Made by a program: the position numbers and the translations under genes
Part shown: one piece after another, positions 1 to 7,575 of the stretch
How the letters are laid out: each line of letters opens with the position of its first letter
Numbering within the stretch: the stretch's first letter is position 1
Notes under the pieces: model-generated
Databases searched by the model: none
What the model was told of the DNA's origin: nothing
The model's input: only the letters and a program-made list of their open reading frames with translations
Origin: Verrucomicrobiota bacterium
GTDB lineage: Bacteria > Verrucomicrobiota > Lentisphaeria > Oligosphaerales > Oligosphaeraceae
Length of the DNA: 59,204 bases
Assembly (NCBI GenBank): GCA_019136135.1
Contig: JAGVUR010000189.1
Coordinates: 1 to 59,204, forward strand
Reading direction: 5' to 3'

Positions 1-91
1 CCCCCGGAAGACCACCGGGTCGACAGGTCGGACGCGCAAGGGCCGCGAGGCCCTCACCGGACCGATGCTGATAGGCCGTGCGGCTTGTCCG
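1..91 (+). rRNA. 23S ribosomal RNA, 3' end (partial)
   Basis: The first ~91 bases match the conserved 3' terminus of bacterial 23S rRNA: the block ACCACCGGGT, then a GACAGGTCGGA variant of the usual GATAGGCCGGA, and a terminal GCTGATAGGCC..GGCTTGTCC, which is the usual 'actaataggccg..ggctt' tail. The gene runs off the left edge, so only domain VI sequence is present. A 5S gene follows about 150 bp downstream, as expected in an rRNA operon. The exact 3' end is approximate because the pairing 5' end lies outside the window. Confidence 0.9.
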
Positions 92-243
92 CTCCGCCCT
101 CGGGCGGCTCCCCCCTGGGGAAGCCGCGCGGGGACGGAGTACGAAAACTACGAAAAAACCATGCAGGCGGCAACCGTGGCCGCCCCTGCCGGGTCCCCTT
201 CTCGTTTCCCTGCTGTTTCACGCTTCCGGATGTCCTTTTTTTT
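92..243 (+). other. 23S-5S internal transcribed spacer
   Basis: A GC-rich spacer of about 150 bp between the 23S tail and the 5S gene. It holds no tRNA and no convincing reading frame. The open frames crossing it on both strands also run through the rRNA genes and are composition artefacts. Processing stems are likely but were not mapped. Confidence 0.7.
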
Positions 244-359
244 GACCGGTGGCCTCGGCGAGGCAGTCACACCCGTTCCCGTCCCGAACACGGCCGTTAA
301 GGGCCTCAGCGGCGATGGTACTGCGCCCAGGAGCGCGGGAGAGTAGCGCGCCGCCGGTC
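244..359 (+). rRNA. rrf: 5S ribosomal RNA
   Basis: This region has the 5S consensus: the loop-A/helix-II region with CACACCCGTTCCC and GTCCCGAACACGG, then GGCGATGGTACTG and the GGGAGAGTAG block near the 3' end. The terminal helix closes without mismatch between GACCGGTGG (244-252) and CCGCCGGTC (351-359), with one G-U pair, giving a gene of about 116 nt. It follows the 23S 3' end and is followed at once by a strong intrinsic terminator, so it is the last gene of the rRNA operon. Confidence 0.93.
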
Positions 360-367
360 TCCTTCGC

Positions 368-407
368 AGCCTCCTGGCTGGATTTTTCCGGCCGGGGGGC
401 TTTTTTT
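368..407 (+). terminator. Intrinsic terminator of the rRNA operon
   Basis: A 14-bp stem (368-381 with 388-401, including G-U pairs) closes a six-base loop ATTTTT and runs straight into seven T residues (401-407). It starts 8 nt after the 5S terminal helix, which is the expected place for the end of the operon. Confidence 0.9.
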
Positions 408-534
408 CATGCCTGGAGGACGCAAATTTTTTAGACTGGTACCATGTGACTTGACTTTTGGGTTTTGTGAACAAAAGTAGGGCAATGTCACCTGTCTCTA
501 TATTACGAAAGTGTGCAAGAAAGGAGTTAAGAGC

Positions 535-1374
535 ATGAGCGATATCATCAAGTCAATGGCGAAGGATCATGTGTTGTTGGCGGCGCATCGCGGTACTGCA
601 GGCGGGAATATTCCCTGCAATACCATTGCTGCTTATGAGGCGGCCATGCTTCAGGGCGCTGATATTATGGAGATCGATGTAGCCATAAGTGCGGACAGGA
701 ACTTGTTCGTGTTCCATCCAGGGATGGAATTTGCACATTTAAGGTCGAGCAAATTAATCAAGGACATGACCTCTGATGAAGTGTCGGAATTGCGCTTCGT
801 CAATCAGGACGGTGTTCCGACTGAGCACAAGGTGAGTCTTTTGGATGAGGTCTTCGATTTGTTTAAAGGGCGTTGCATCATCAATGTTGACAAGTTTTGG
901 ACTGCAATGCCTGAGATTACGGCCTGCATTCGTCGTCATGGCATGGAAGACCAGGTGATTGTGAAGACCTCCGCTGACGAGAAGTGGTTTTCCATGGTCG
1001 AGGAGATTGCTCCTGAATTGCCCTATATGCCTATCATTGGAAAGAAGGACACCTTTTCGGAGGGTTTGCTGAAGAGGAAGATCAATTTCATCGGCGCGGA
1101 AGTCCTGTTTTACACGGAGAGCGACGAGACGTGCTCGGAGTCGTATATTTCATGGATGCACGATCGTGATCTATTGTTGTGGGCGAATGCGATTGTCTAT
1201 AATAGCCGTGTCCAGTTGACGGCTGGCCATTCGGATGACATCTCGATTGTTGGCCGTCAGGACGAAGGTTGGGGCTGGCTGGTGGATAAGGGCTACGATA
1301 TCATCCAGACAGATTGGATGCTTCCCTGCCGTGAGTACTTCAAGTCGCGTGGCATGAAAGTGCGCGAACTGTAA
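535..1374 (+). CDS. Glycerophosphodiester phosphodiesterase-like protein (GDPD fold)
   Basis: A 279-residue TIM-barrel phosphodiesterase with no signal peptide, so probably cytoplasmic. The N-terminal HRG motif (AAHRGTAGG), the metal-binding EID pair in IMEIDVAIS and the downstream histidine in VFHPG match the catalytic core of GDPD proteins. The canonical PENT box reads PCNT, and the later acidic ligand sits in INVDKFW rather than an ExK motif, so the substrate may differ from glycerophosphodiesters. I chose ATG 535 because AAGGAG (521-526) lies 8 nt upstream; a GTG at 511 in the same frame has no such site. It stands alone between the rRNA operon and a convergent lyase gene. Family certain, substrate unknown. 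Confidence 0.85.
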   Translation: MSDIIKSMAKDHVLLAAHRGTAGGNIPCNTIAAYEAAMLQGADIMEIDVAISADRNLFVFHPGMEFAHLRSSKLIKDMTSDEVSELRFVNQDGVPTEHKVSLLDEVFDLFKGRCIINVDKFWTAMPEITACIRRHGMEDQVIVKTSADEKWFSMVEEIAPELPYMPIIGKKDTFSEGLLKRKINFIGAEVLFYTESDETCSESYISWMHDRDLLLWANAIVYNSRVQLTAGHSDDISIVGRQDEGWGWLVDKGYDIIQTDWMLPCREYFKSRGMKVREL

Positions 1375-1386
1375 AGCCGTTGGCAG

Positions 1387-1419
1387 CAGTGGCTTGAGCA
1401 GTGAAAGCTCAAGCCACTG
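1387..1419. terminator. Perfect hairpin between convergent genes
   Basis: A 13-bp perfect stem (1387-1399 with 1407-1419) around the loop AGTGAAA lies between the ends of the GDPD-like gene and the convergent lyase gene. There is no T-run on either side, so it may act as a bidirectional transcript end or an mRNA-stabilising 3' stem rather than a classic intrinsic terminator. Confidence 0.55.
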
Positions 1420-1440
1420 GGGCGAATCGATTCGTTGCTA

Positions 1441-4400
1441 TCAGTTAATGTAATTCCAGAGGTTTTCAAGGAATTGCTTGCCTGTGTTGATGTTATCGAT
1501 GTTTCCTGGGATGTGGAATCTGTCAAAGCTTGGAATGATGACGATGATTTCGCCTTTTCCCTGTTTTAGCGTAGCGATGCATGGCTTGTTCTTGTTGTCT
1601 GTAGCGAGGACATTCCATTTGCTGGAGATCTCGTCAATGCTATCGTAGCAGATTGCGTTGTCGAGCGATGTGATCTTATTGAACAAGGGATGGTTTGGCT
1701 GAAGGATCTTTGACGCCTTGCTGTCGGGTTCCACCATCACCAACGGTTCTCCTAGGAGGTCCACGTCCCAAAAGGAATCGTTGAGTTGCATGAAGACGAC
1801 TTTGCCTCCGGCATTTGCGAAGGCAAGTAGCTTTGCGGCCGACTTGAAGTCGAGCTTGTCAGCCGAGACGCCCAAAGAATCGGCACCGAAAACCATGGCC
1901 TTGTATCCGTCAAGCGTGCTGTTGGGAAGGGACATGTGTTCGACTGCGTAGCCCAGCTGCTCGAAGGCGATCGCCGTGAAGTTTTTCGGACCTCCGACGA
2001 ATGCGATTTTGTTCCCTAAAGTTGGTTGGCTGGGAATCATTGCGGGTTCCAGGTGGAGCGTCTTGGAGGTTTTTCCGAAATCGACCTTGATGTCAACGAA
2101 TGGATTTTCTGCATTTGGCTCAAGGACGATTGTGAAAGTGTTTGAATTGACCAATCCTTTTCCCTTGATGGAGATATTTTCTTCAGACGGGATGATTCTC
2201 AGTTGATTGGCTTTGACGACCATGATGTTTCCTGTGTACGAGTAATCGTCTTGTCCCAAGATTTTGAGCTTGAACGATCCCTTTCCGTCCTTGTCGACGA
2301 AGCATCCGGACTTGTCATAGATTAGTGGTGGCACATAGGTTTCGAGTTTTTGGACATTTGCGAGTTGGTGGATCAGCGCGAGGTGGTATGGTCCCTGCCT
2401 GTAGATTTGCGTGAATGATTTGCCTGCTGCCCGTCCCGAGCCGTTTTGGCTTTTCAGGTATCTTCCGAAATGGTCGAGAATGTGATTTAGGTAGCGTTTG
2501 TTTCCGGTGAGTTTCGTTGCGTAGAGGAGGCCTTCCACGATAAGCGGTGTGAACCCTCCTGAATTGGCGTATTTGGGGCAGCCGGTCTTGTATCTGAAAC
2601 CTCGTCTTTCCGGGTTCCAGGATTCGTCAAGCAGCCAATCGGCGCATCTGACGATTGATGTTGCCACGTCTTCGTCTCCCGTTGTTTCATAGAGCCTGAT
2701 CAGTCCATGGAGGAGAACGCCAGTGGCGAAAGCCTTGCCGCCGCGATGCTCCTTTTTGTCCGGGCAGTCGCATTCCGATTGGTCCTGATAGAGGTCGAAG
2801 CATCCCGTCTTTGGGTTTTGCTGTTCTGCTACGGCTTGGAAGAAGATCATGGCGGCGTTCAGGTAGAACGGATTGTGCGTGTGCTGGTAGGCGGCAACGG
2901 CATTGACGATAGACCATCCGACAGCGCGTTCAATGTAGATCTTGTAGTTGGGGGTGTATCGTGTTGCTTGTGTCGTACAGGCATCGATTGCGACTGTCGC
3001 GTAGTAGGGATTTCCTGTCAATGCCGATGCGAGGATACTTCCTGGATGGTGTGCGTGTCCTCCCGAACCATCCTGTCCGCCCCTTGCGCTAGCCTGTGTT
3101 TTACCGAGTGAAACGAAGAGCGGGTCGTCCTTTTCGATAAATGATCCCACATGTCCCGTGGAGTGCGCATAGACGATTTCCCGATGCTTGGGGGCACGGA
3201 TGTGCTGTGTGTCGATTGTGGTGTAGTGGTGCGCCATTTGCAGTGCCCGCTGGAGGTAGTCCAGGTTTCTTGTGCGTACGAATTGGAGGATAAGGGCGAA
3301 GGTCAGGTCGTATTCGTTGTTTCCCCAGTTCCATTGGCGTTCGCCAAACCAGTCTCCGTAGTTCATCCATCCGTACTCGCCACGATCCCTGCGTCCTTTT
3401 TCCAGGTTGTCGTAGGCGATGAGGAATGTTTCTTCGTAGTCATCGAATCGCCCTGGAATTTTAGGTTCGATATTGCCGAATACCTGTGTTTCGCAATAAT
3501 AGTCCGGTGAAGCAGTTGCGAAGAGCGGCGCTTGCAGCCAGGCGGCTTTCTGTGCCTGCGTCGCATTGGTTTCTGTAAGGGACCAGGCTTCGTTTTCGAC
3601 TCTCATTCCTCGCTTGAATTTGTAGTTTCCTTCTTCGTGGAACCAATAGAAGTGCATGAAGAATGGATCTGCTGTTCTCCAATTTTCCGGCGGATAGTTT
3701 TGGGTTGGGAGCTTTGGGAGGAGATGGAACATCAGTTTGTTGTCGTCGATTGAGACCGCCTTGGGGTATGTTTGCCAGAAATCTTTGATTTGGAAGGTTT
3801 TATTGTCATTGATCTCAAATGCGCCGTCAAGTTTTGCCTCGAGTGATCTTGTTGCATTGCCCTGTGTGATCGAGGCTTGTTTTTCGAGGAATTGTGCGAA
3901 GCCATTGGTTCTGGTTCCGTCAGTCAAGGTGATTTGGCTGGCGTTGTCCAGGACGCACGTGATCGATTTGACGAGCGTGTTTGGTTTTGTCAGGTCGTGG
4001 TTGGTGATTGCAATTCTGTGCTGTGTCAGGTGTGCCTTGAGCGCCGGGAATGTGGTCAGCCTTTGGGTGGCAGTGAAGATTAGGTTGCCATCTTTGTCGA
4101 GGTAGTCAGTATTGACTGTAGCTTCTGTTCGAATTGGTCCTTGCAGATTGTAGGTGATTGCATTGAGCTTGGGGGTAAGCGTTGTTCCGTCACCGAGCAC
4201 GATTTCCGGATGGTTTGGCTTGAGTTCCTTGGTAGGTGGAGTAGCAAGCCTTGCCGATGATTCGGGCGACGCCTTGAGTGTGTAGATTGTTGCTTTCCCG
4301 GGTTTTGTTGATGCTATGAAATCGAGTGTGACCCACTTGACTGATCCGTCTTCCCATGTTGAGAATACGCTTGTCTGGATTGGGATTTCTGCGTTGTCCT

Positions 4401-5349
4401 GGTCGAATAGCCTCAGATGGTTTTCATTGGCGAGAGTGCCCTTCGCAAATGGGATTCCCGAGGTGACTGGCCATGCGTCCCGTCCGAACTCAGTTGGTTC
4501 CAGCACTTGGAGTTCGATGGTTGTCTCCTTGGTTTTCGGTGGGATCGGTTTGGCTCCTGCGATGAAGGAGACGGTGTTTGAGGCAAGCGGGCGTCCCTTG
4601 TTGGATAAGTAGGAGATTGAAGCGGTATATTTTTGCCCTTGGTTCAGATTCGGCAGGGTTACGCGATGGTTTTTATGTCCTGATTCCTCTTCTTGGATCG
4701 CATTGTCGAGTTTGCCGTCTTGTCCGAAAAGGACAGTGGCTTTTGACATTGTCGTAGTCGTTATCCATGAGATTTGCGTTTGTCCCGAGGGAAGTGTGAA
4801 AGCCTGCAGGTTTTGGATTTCCGGGATAGTTGTTGGGAGGAGTCGAACGTAGTCGTAGTAAGCCCATCCGAGGCTTCCACCTGTATTGGCGAATTTATCA
4901 TCGACCCAGACTTCAAAGGTTCCGTCCTGGATATCGTAGAAGCCCAATGAGGTTTCGCCAAGGTTTGATTTGAGCCAGGTTTTTCCGCCGTCCAACGAGT
5001 ACCCCAGAGGTCTTGAGGTTCTGCCTAAAAAAGCCTCGTAGAGTCCATTTGGGATGCCTGTGATTTTTGTATGGAGTGGTGGTGCGCCTTCTTCCGGGGT
5101 AGCACGATCCTCCTTGATAAATGGGGATTGCAGCGATTTGCCGTTTGAGCGCTTGTTCCAGACATCCTCTTCCTTTGACCATAGATTCCATTTGTTAGGG
5201 GTTGACTGGTCAGGCAGCCAGGCATCCTTGGGTTCGGACCAGTCTTCGGCCTCGAAGACAAGTCCCTTGAGGGTGTCCCTTAATCCACGGGTTTGGGCGG
5301 GAAGGGAGAGCGTCAGAAAGGAAAGAAGCAGCAAAAGGATGATTTTCAT
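1441..5349 (-). CDS. Secreted PcRGLX/YetA-like polysaccharide lyase (exo-rhamnogalacturonan lyase family), multidomain
   Basis: A 1302-residue protein with a signal peptide (MKIILLLLLSFLTLSLPAQ), so exported. In order: a carbohydrate-binding-like region (about 25-170), an FN3-like domain (about 176-265), a RIFT-barrel domain starting near 280 with the PcRGLX signatures PVTSGIPFAKG and EDGSVKWVTLDF, and an alpha/alpha barrel with GEYGWMNYGDWFGE, WGNNEYD and HSTGHVG. The last ~160 residues look like a ThuA/class I amidotransferase-type Rossmann domain. PcRGLX enzymes cleave rhamnogalacturonan I from chain ends; activity here is inferred from fold and motifs only. The start has TAGGAG 10 nt upstream. 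It diverges from the ROK kinase gene, and a GH106 rhamnosidase lies further on, which fits pectin use. Confidence 0.8.
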   Translation of the reverse strand: MKIILLLLLSFLTLSLPAQTRGLRDTLKGLVFEAEDWSEPKDAWLPDQSTPNKWNLWSKEEDVWNKRSNGKSLQSPFIKEDRATPEEGAPPLHTKITGIPNGLYEAFLGRTSRPLGYSLDGGKTWLKSNLGETSLGFYDIQDGTFEVWVDDKFANTGGSLGWAYYDYVRLLPTTIPEIQNLQAFTLPSGQTQISWITTTTMSKATVLFGQDGKLDNAIQEEESGHKNHRVTLPNLNQGQKYTASISYLSNKGRPLASNTVSFIAGAKPIPPKTKETTIELQVLEPTEFGRDAWPVTSGIPFAKGTLANENHLRLFDQDNAEIPIQTSVFSTWEDGSVKWVTLDFIASTKPGKATIYTLKASPESSARLATPPTKELKPNHPEIVLGDGTTLTPKLNAITYNLQGPIRTEATVNTDYLDKDGNLIFTATQRLTTFPALKAHLTQHRIAITNHDLTKPNTLVKSITCVLDNASQITLTDGTRTNGFAQFLEKQASITQGNATRSLEAKLDGAFEINDNKTFQIKDFWQTYPKAVSIDDNKLMFHLLPKLPTQNYPPENWRTADPFFMHFYWFHEEGNYKFKRGMRVENEAWSLTETNATQAQKAAWLQAPLFATASPDYYCETQVFGNIEPKIPGRFDDYEETFLIAYDNLEKGRRDRGEYGWMNYGDWFGERQWNWGNNEYDLTFALILQFVRTRNLDYLQRALQMAHHYTTIDTQHIRAPKHREIVYAHSTGHVGSFIEKDDPLFVSLGKTQASARGGQDGSGGHAHHPGSILASALTGNPYYATVAIDACTTQATRYTPNYKIYIERAVGWSIVNAVAAYQHTHNPFYLNAAMIFFQAVAEQQNPKTGCFDLYQDQSECDCPDKKEHRGGKAFATGVLLHGLIRLYETTGDEDVATSIVRCADWLLDESWNPERRGFRYKTGCPKYANSGGFTPLIVEGLLYATKLTGNKRYLNHILDHFGRYLKSQNGSGRAAGKSFTQIYRQGPYHLALIHQLANVQKLETYVPPLIYDKSGCFVDKDGKGSFKLKILGQDDYSYTGNIMVVKANQLRIIPSEENISIKGKGLVNSNTFTIVLEPNAENPFVDIKVDFGKTSKTLHLEPAMIPSQPTLGNKIAFVGGPKNFTAIAFEQLGYAVEHMSLPNSTLDGYKAMVFGADSLGVSADKLDFKSAAKLLAFANAGGKVVFMQLNDSFWDVDLLGEPLVMVEPDSKASKILQPNHPLFNKITSLDNAICYDSIDEISSKWNVLATDNKNKPCIATLKQGKGEIIVIIPSFDRFHIPGNIDNINTGKQFLENLWNYIN

Positions 5350-5431
5350 GTGAAGACTCCTAACTTGATTTTTCGAGTTTATAAGGCAAATTTCACAAAC
5401 TTCGGATTAGCAAACTATTGAGGTAAACACG

Positions 5432-6325
5432 ATGAGCATCATTGGAGTTGACATTGGCGGAACGAAATGCACCCTGGCCAAGGCAGACGAAAAAGGGACG
5501 CTGATTAGCGAACCCATTGTGTTTTCAACTGGCGATGTCGCATGGACTCTTTCTGAAATATACTCGGTTGTTGCACGATTGGAACCGGGAAACGACCCGA
5601 TTTTTGGAATTTCTTGTGGAGGTCCCCTGGACTCTGCTCGCGGAATCGTGTTGTCGCCGCCGAATTTGCCTGGTTGGGACAGGATTGAGATCGTTCGCGA
5701 GCTGACGTCTCGTTTTGGCGGACGCGGATATTTGATGAATGACGCGAATGCCTGTGCCTTGGCTGAATGGCAATTTGGTGCCGGTCAGGGCGCTGAGCAC
5801 ATGGTTTATTTGACACATGGGACTGGCATGGGCGGTGGCTTGATCTTGAATGGACGCCTGTACGAAGGTGCCAGCGGCGATGCAGGCGAAGTTGGCCACA
5901 TACGTCTGGCAGATACCGGCCCGGTAGGCTTCGGGAAAGCAGGTTCATTCGAAGGATTTTGCAGCGGAGGCGGGATTGCCCGGTTGGCGACAGGGCGGAT
6001 TCCAGGAATGGCTAGTCCGAGTGCGAAGGATGTCGCCGAAGCGGCGAATCGCGGAGTTCCGGAGGCGCTGGAGGTGATGCGTGAGAGCGGGCGCTACTTG
6101 GGGAAGGCTTTGGCGATGATCGTCGATTGCCTCAATCCCCAGGTCATTGTGCTGGGTAGCATCTACACTCGTTCCAGTCATTTGCTGGAAGCACCCATGC
6201 GCGAGGAATTGGAGCGCGAGGCATTGCCCAGCGCCTTGGCAGCGTGCCGAATCGTGCCCGCAGGGCTTGGCGAGCGGCTTGGAATCATGTCCGCAATCGC
6301 AGTCGCTACCTATCATTGCAAATAA
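5432..6325 (+). CDS. ROK-family sugar kinase/regulator-like protein
   Basis: A 297-residue ROK protein, probably phosphorylating a hexose or amino sugar with ATP in the cytoplasm. The N-terminal phosphate loop DIGGTK, the catalytic-aspartate block MNDANACALAEW and the ATP-site block GTGMGGGLI are present. GEVGHIR gives the conserved sugar-binding His. The cysteine-rich zinc motif that normally follows (CxCGxxGCxE) is degraded to a segment with no such cysteines (TGPVGFGKAGSFEGF), so the usual structural zinc is probably absent. There is no N-terminal helix-turn-helix, so it is a kinase rather than a repressor. It diverges from the lyase gene and a GAGGT ribosome site precedes ATG 5432. The exact substrate cannot be read from sequence. 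Confidence 0.87.
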   Translation: MSIIGVDIGGTKCTLAKADEKGTLISEPIVFSTGDVAWTLSEIYSVVARLEPGNDPIFGISCGGPLDSARGIVLSPPNLPGWDRIEIVRELTSRFGGRGYLMNDANACALAEWQFGAGQGAEHMVYLTHGTGMGGGLILNGRLYEGASGDAGEVGHIRLADTGPVGFGKAGSFEGFCSGGGIARLATGRIPGMASPSAKDVAEAANRGVPEALEVMRESGRYLGKALAMIVDCLNPQVIVLGSIYTRSSHLLEAPMREELEREALPSALAACRIVPAGLGERLGIMSAIAVATYHCK

Positions 6326-6348
6326 AACCTCAAGCCGATGGCTGAAAT

Positions 6349-6389
6349 AAAAAAGCGACGTGACAATGTTGTGAATTGCCACGCCGCTT
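6349..6389 (-). terminator. Intrinsic terminator of the minus-strand Gfo/Idh/MocA gene
   Basis: Read on the minus strand, a 10-bp stem with one mismatch (6353-6362 with 6380-6389) is followed by a run of T (six A on the plus strand, 6349-6354). It lies just downstream of the stop of the minus-strand oxidoreductase gene in a convergent gap. Confidence 0.65.
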
Positions 6390-6408
6390 GAGTTAAGCAG
6401 GGGAGGTT

Positions 6409-7467
6409 TTAGATTTCTACTTCCTTGTTCAGGTCGGATGACTTGTAGATTGCATCAAGTACGCGCATCATAATGACTCCCTGTTCGCCGGTGGCCGGGA
6501 CTTCATTTTCGCCATTGATTGCTCCGATGAATTTTTCGAGTTCGGAAGCAAAGCCGTCACGGCGCGCATCGTAGTCGAGCTTGATATCTGCAGGTCTGTT
6601 GTCGAATTCGGTAAGGAGCACGATATTTGAGCCTTCGAGTTTGACTCCGCCCTTGTCTCCAAGGATTTCGATGGCGTTTTCGGGTTGTGCGTTACATGCC
6701 CAAGCGACTTCGAAAGAGAGCGTTGCCTTGTCTCCGAAGCGGATGAGGCCTGCTGCGTAGTCGTCAACGTCGAAGATGCCGTCCATCTTTGGTGGTCCTG
6801 CCCACATGCTGACATAGTTGTAATTTTCGATTGGCCAACCGAACTTCGAGTAGGTTTTTGCCGAGACTGCCGTTGGGTTCCAGAGTCCGGTGACATACAT
6901 TGAGAGGTCGAGCGCATGCACTGAGATGTCGATGATGCCGCCGCCGCCCGAGCGTGCCTTGGTTGTAAACCAGCCGCCGAGTCCCGGGATTCCGCGGCGC
7001 CTGATCAGCTTGACCCTGATTTGGTAGACTTCGCCGAGCCTTCCGTCTTCGATGAGCTTCTTGATGATGTCAGCCTCGTTGGATTGGCGTCTGACCATGC
7101 CCATTTGGAGGATTTTGCCCGACTTGTCACGGGCTTTGACGATCTTTCTTGCCTGGTCGGCATTGAGACACATCGGTTTTTCGAGCATGACGTTTTTGCC
7201 TGCCTTGAACGCATCGATGGCGATAGGTGCGTGCAAGTCATTCGGCACGCAGATTGAGACTGCTTCAATATCTGGATTTGCGAGCAGGTCCTTGTAGTTT
7301 TCGTACTTCAGCGGGATGTTGTGGCGTTTTGCCTTTTCGGCGAGTGTGTTAGGAAGGATGTCGCAGAGTGCAACGACTTCAGCATTGGCGACTTTTGCGT
7401 AAGCATCCGCGTGAACGGAACCGATTGTCCCTGCTCCGATAATACCAACTTTGATTTTTTTGCTCAT
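6409..7467 (-). CDS. Gfo/Idh/MocA-family NAD(P)-dependent oxidoreductase
   Basis: A 352-residue two-domain dehydrogenase, probably acting on a sugar, inositol or sugar acid in the cytoplasm. The Rossmann motif GAGTIG (11-16), the acidic end of the second strand (ALCD) and the hallmark EKP (96-98) are intact. The C-terminal alpha/beta domain carries GGGGIIDISVHALDL, the region with the usual catalytic D and H. I chose ATG 7467, preceded by AAGG at a workable distance and directly followed by KKIKVGIIG; an in-frame GTG at 7518 adds an unlikely basic leader. It ends convergently with the ROK kinase and sits in the carbohydrate island. Substrate unknown. Confidence 0.9.
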   Translation of the reverse strand: MSKKIKVGIIGAGTIGSVHADAYAKVANAEVVALCDILPNTLAEKAKRHNIPLKYENYKDLLANPDIEAVSICVPNDLHAPIAIDAFKAGKNVMLEKPMCLNADQARKIVKARDKSGKILQMGMVRRQSNEADIIKKLIEDGRLGEVYQIRVKLIRRRGIPGLGGWFTTKARSGGGGIIDISVHALDLSMYVTGLWNPTAVSAKTYSKFGWPIENYNYVSMWAGPPKMDGIFDVDDYAAGLIRFGDKATLSFEVAWACNAQPENAIEILGDKGGVKLEGSNIVLLTEFDNRPADIKLDYDARRDGFASELEKFIGAINGENEVPATGEQGVIMMRVLDAIYKSSDLNKEVEI

Positions 7468-7575
7468 TGTTTTGACCTTGTTGTTTAGGGTTTTCGTTTT
7501 GACTCGCTTTTTCGGCACATATAATTATTGTAATTGATTTGGTTACTTTGTCAATTGATCGAGTTTGATTTTGGC

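Noticed and set aside
14..40. Similarity of GACAGGTCGGAC in the 23S tail to the minisatellite unit
   Set aside because: Only about 11 bases match and the 23S sequence is conserved for its own reasons; chance is enough.
148..474. Minus-strand frame of 108 residues at the left edge
   Set aside because: It runs antisense through the 5S gene and its terminator; GC-rich rRNA sequence explains it.
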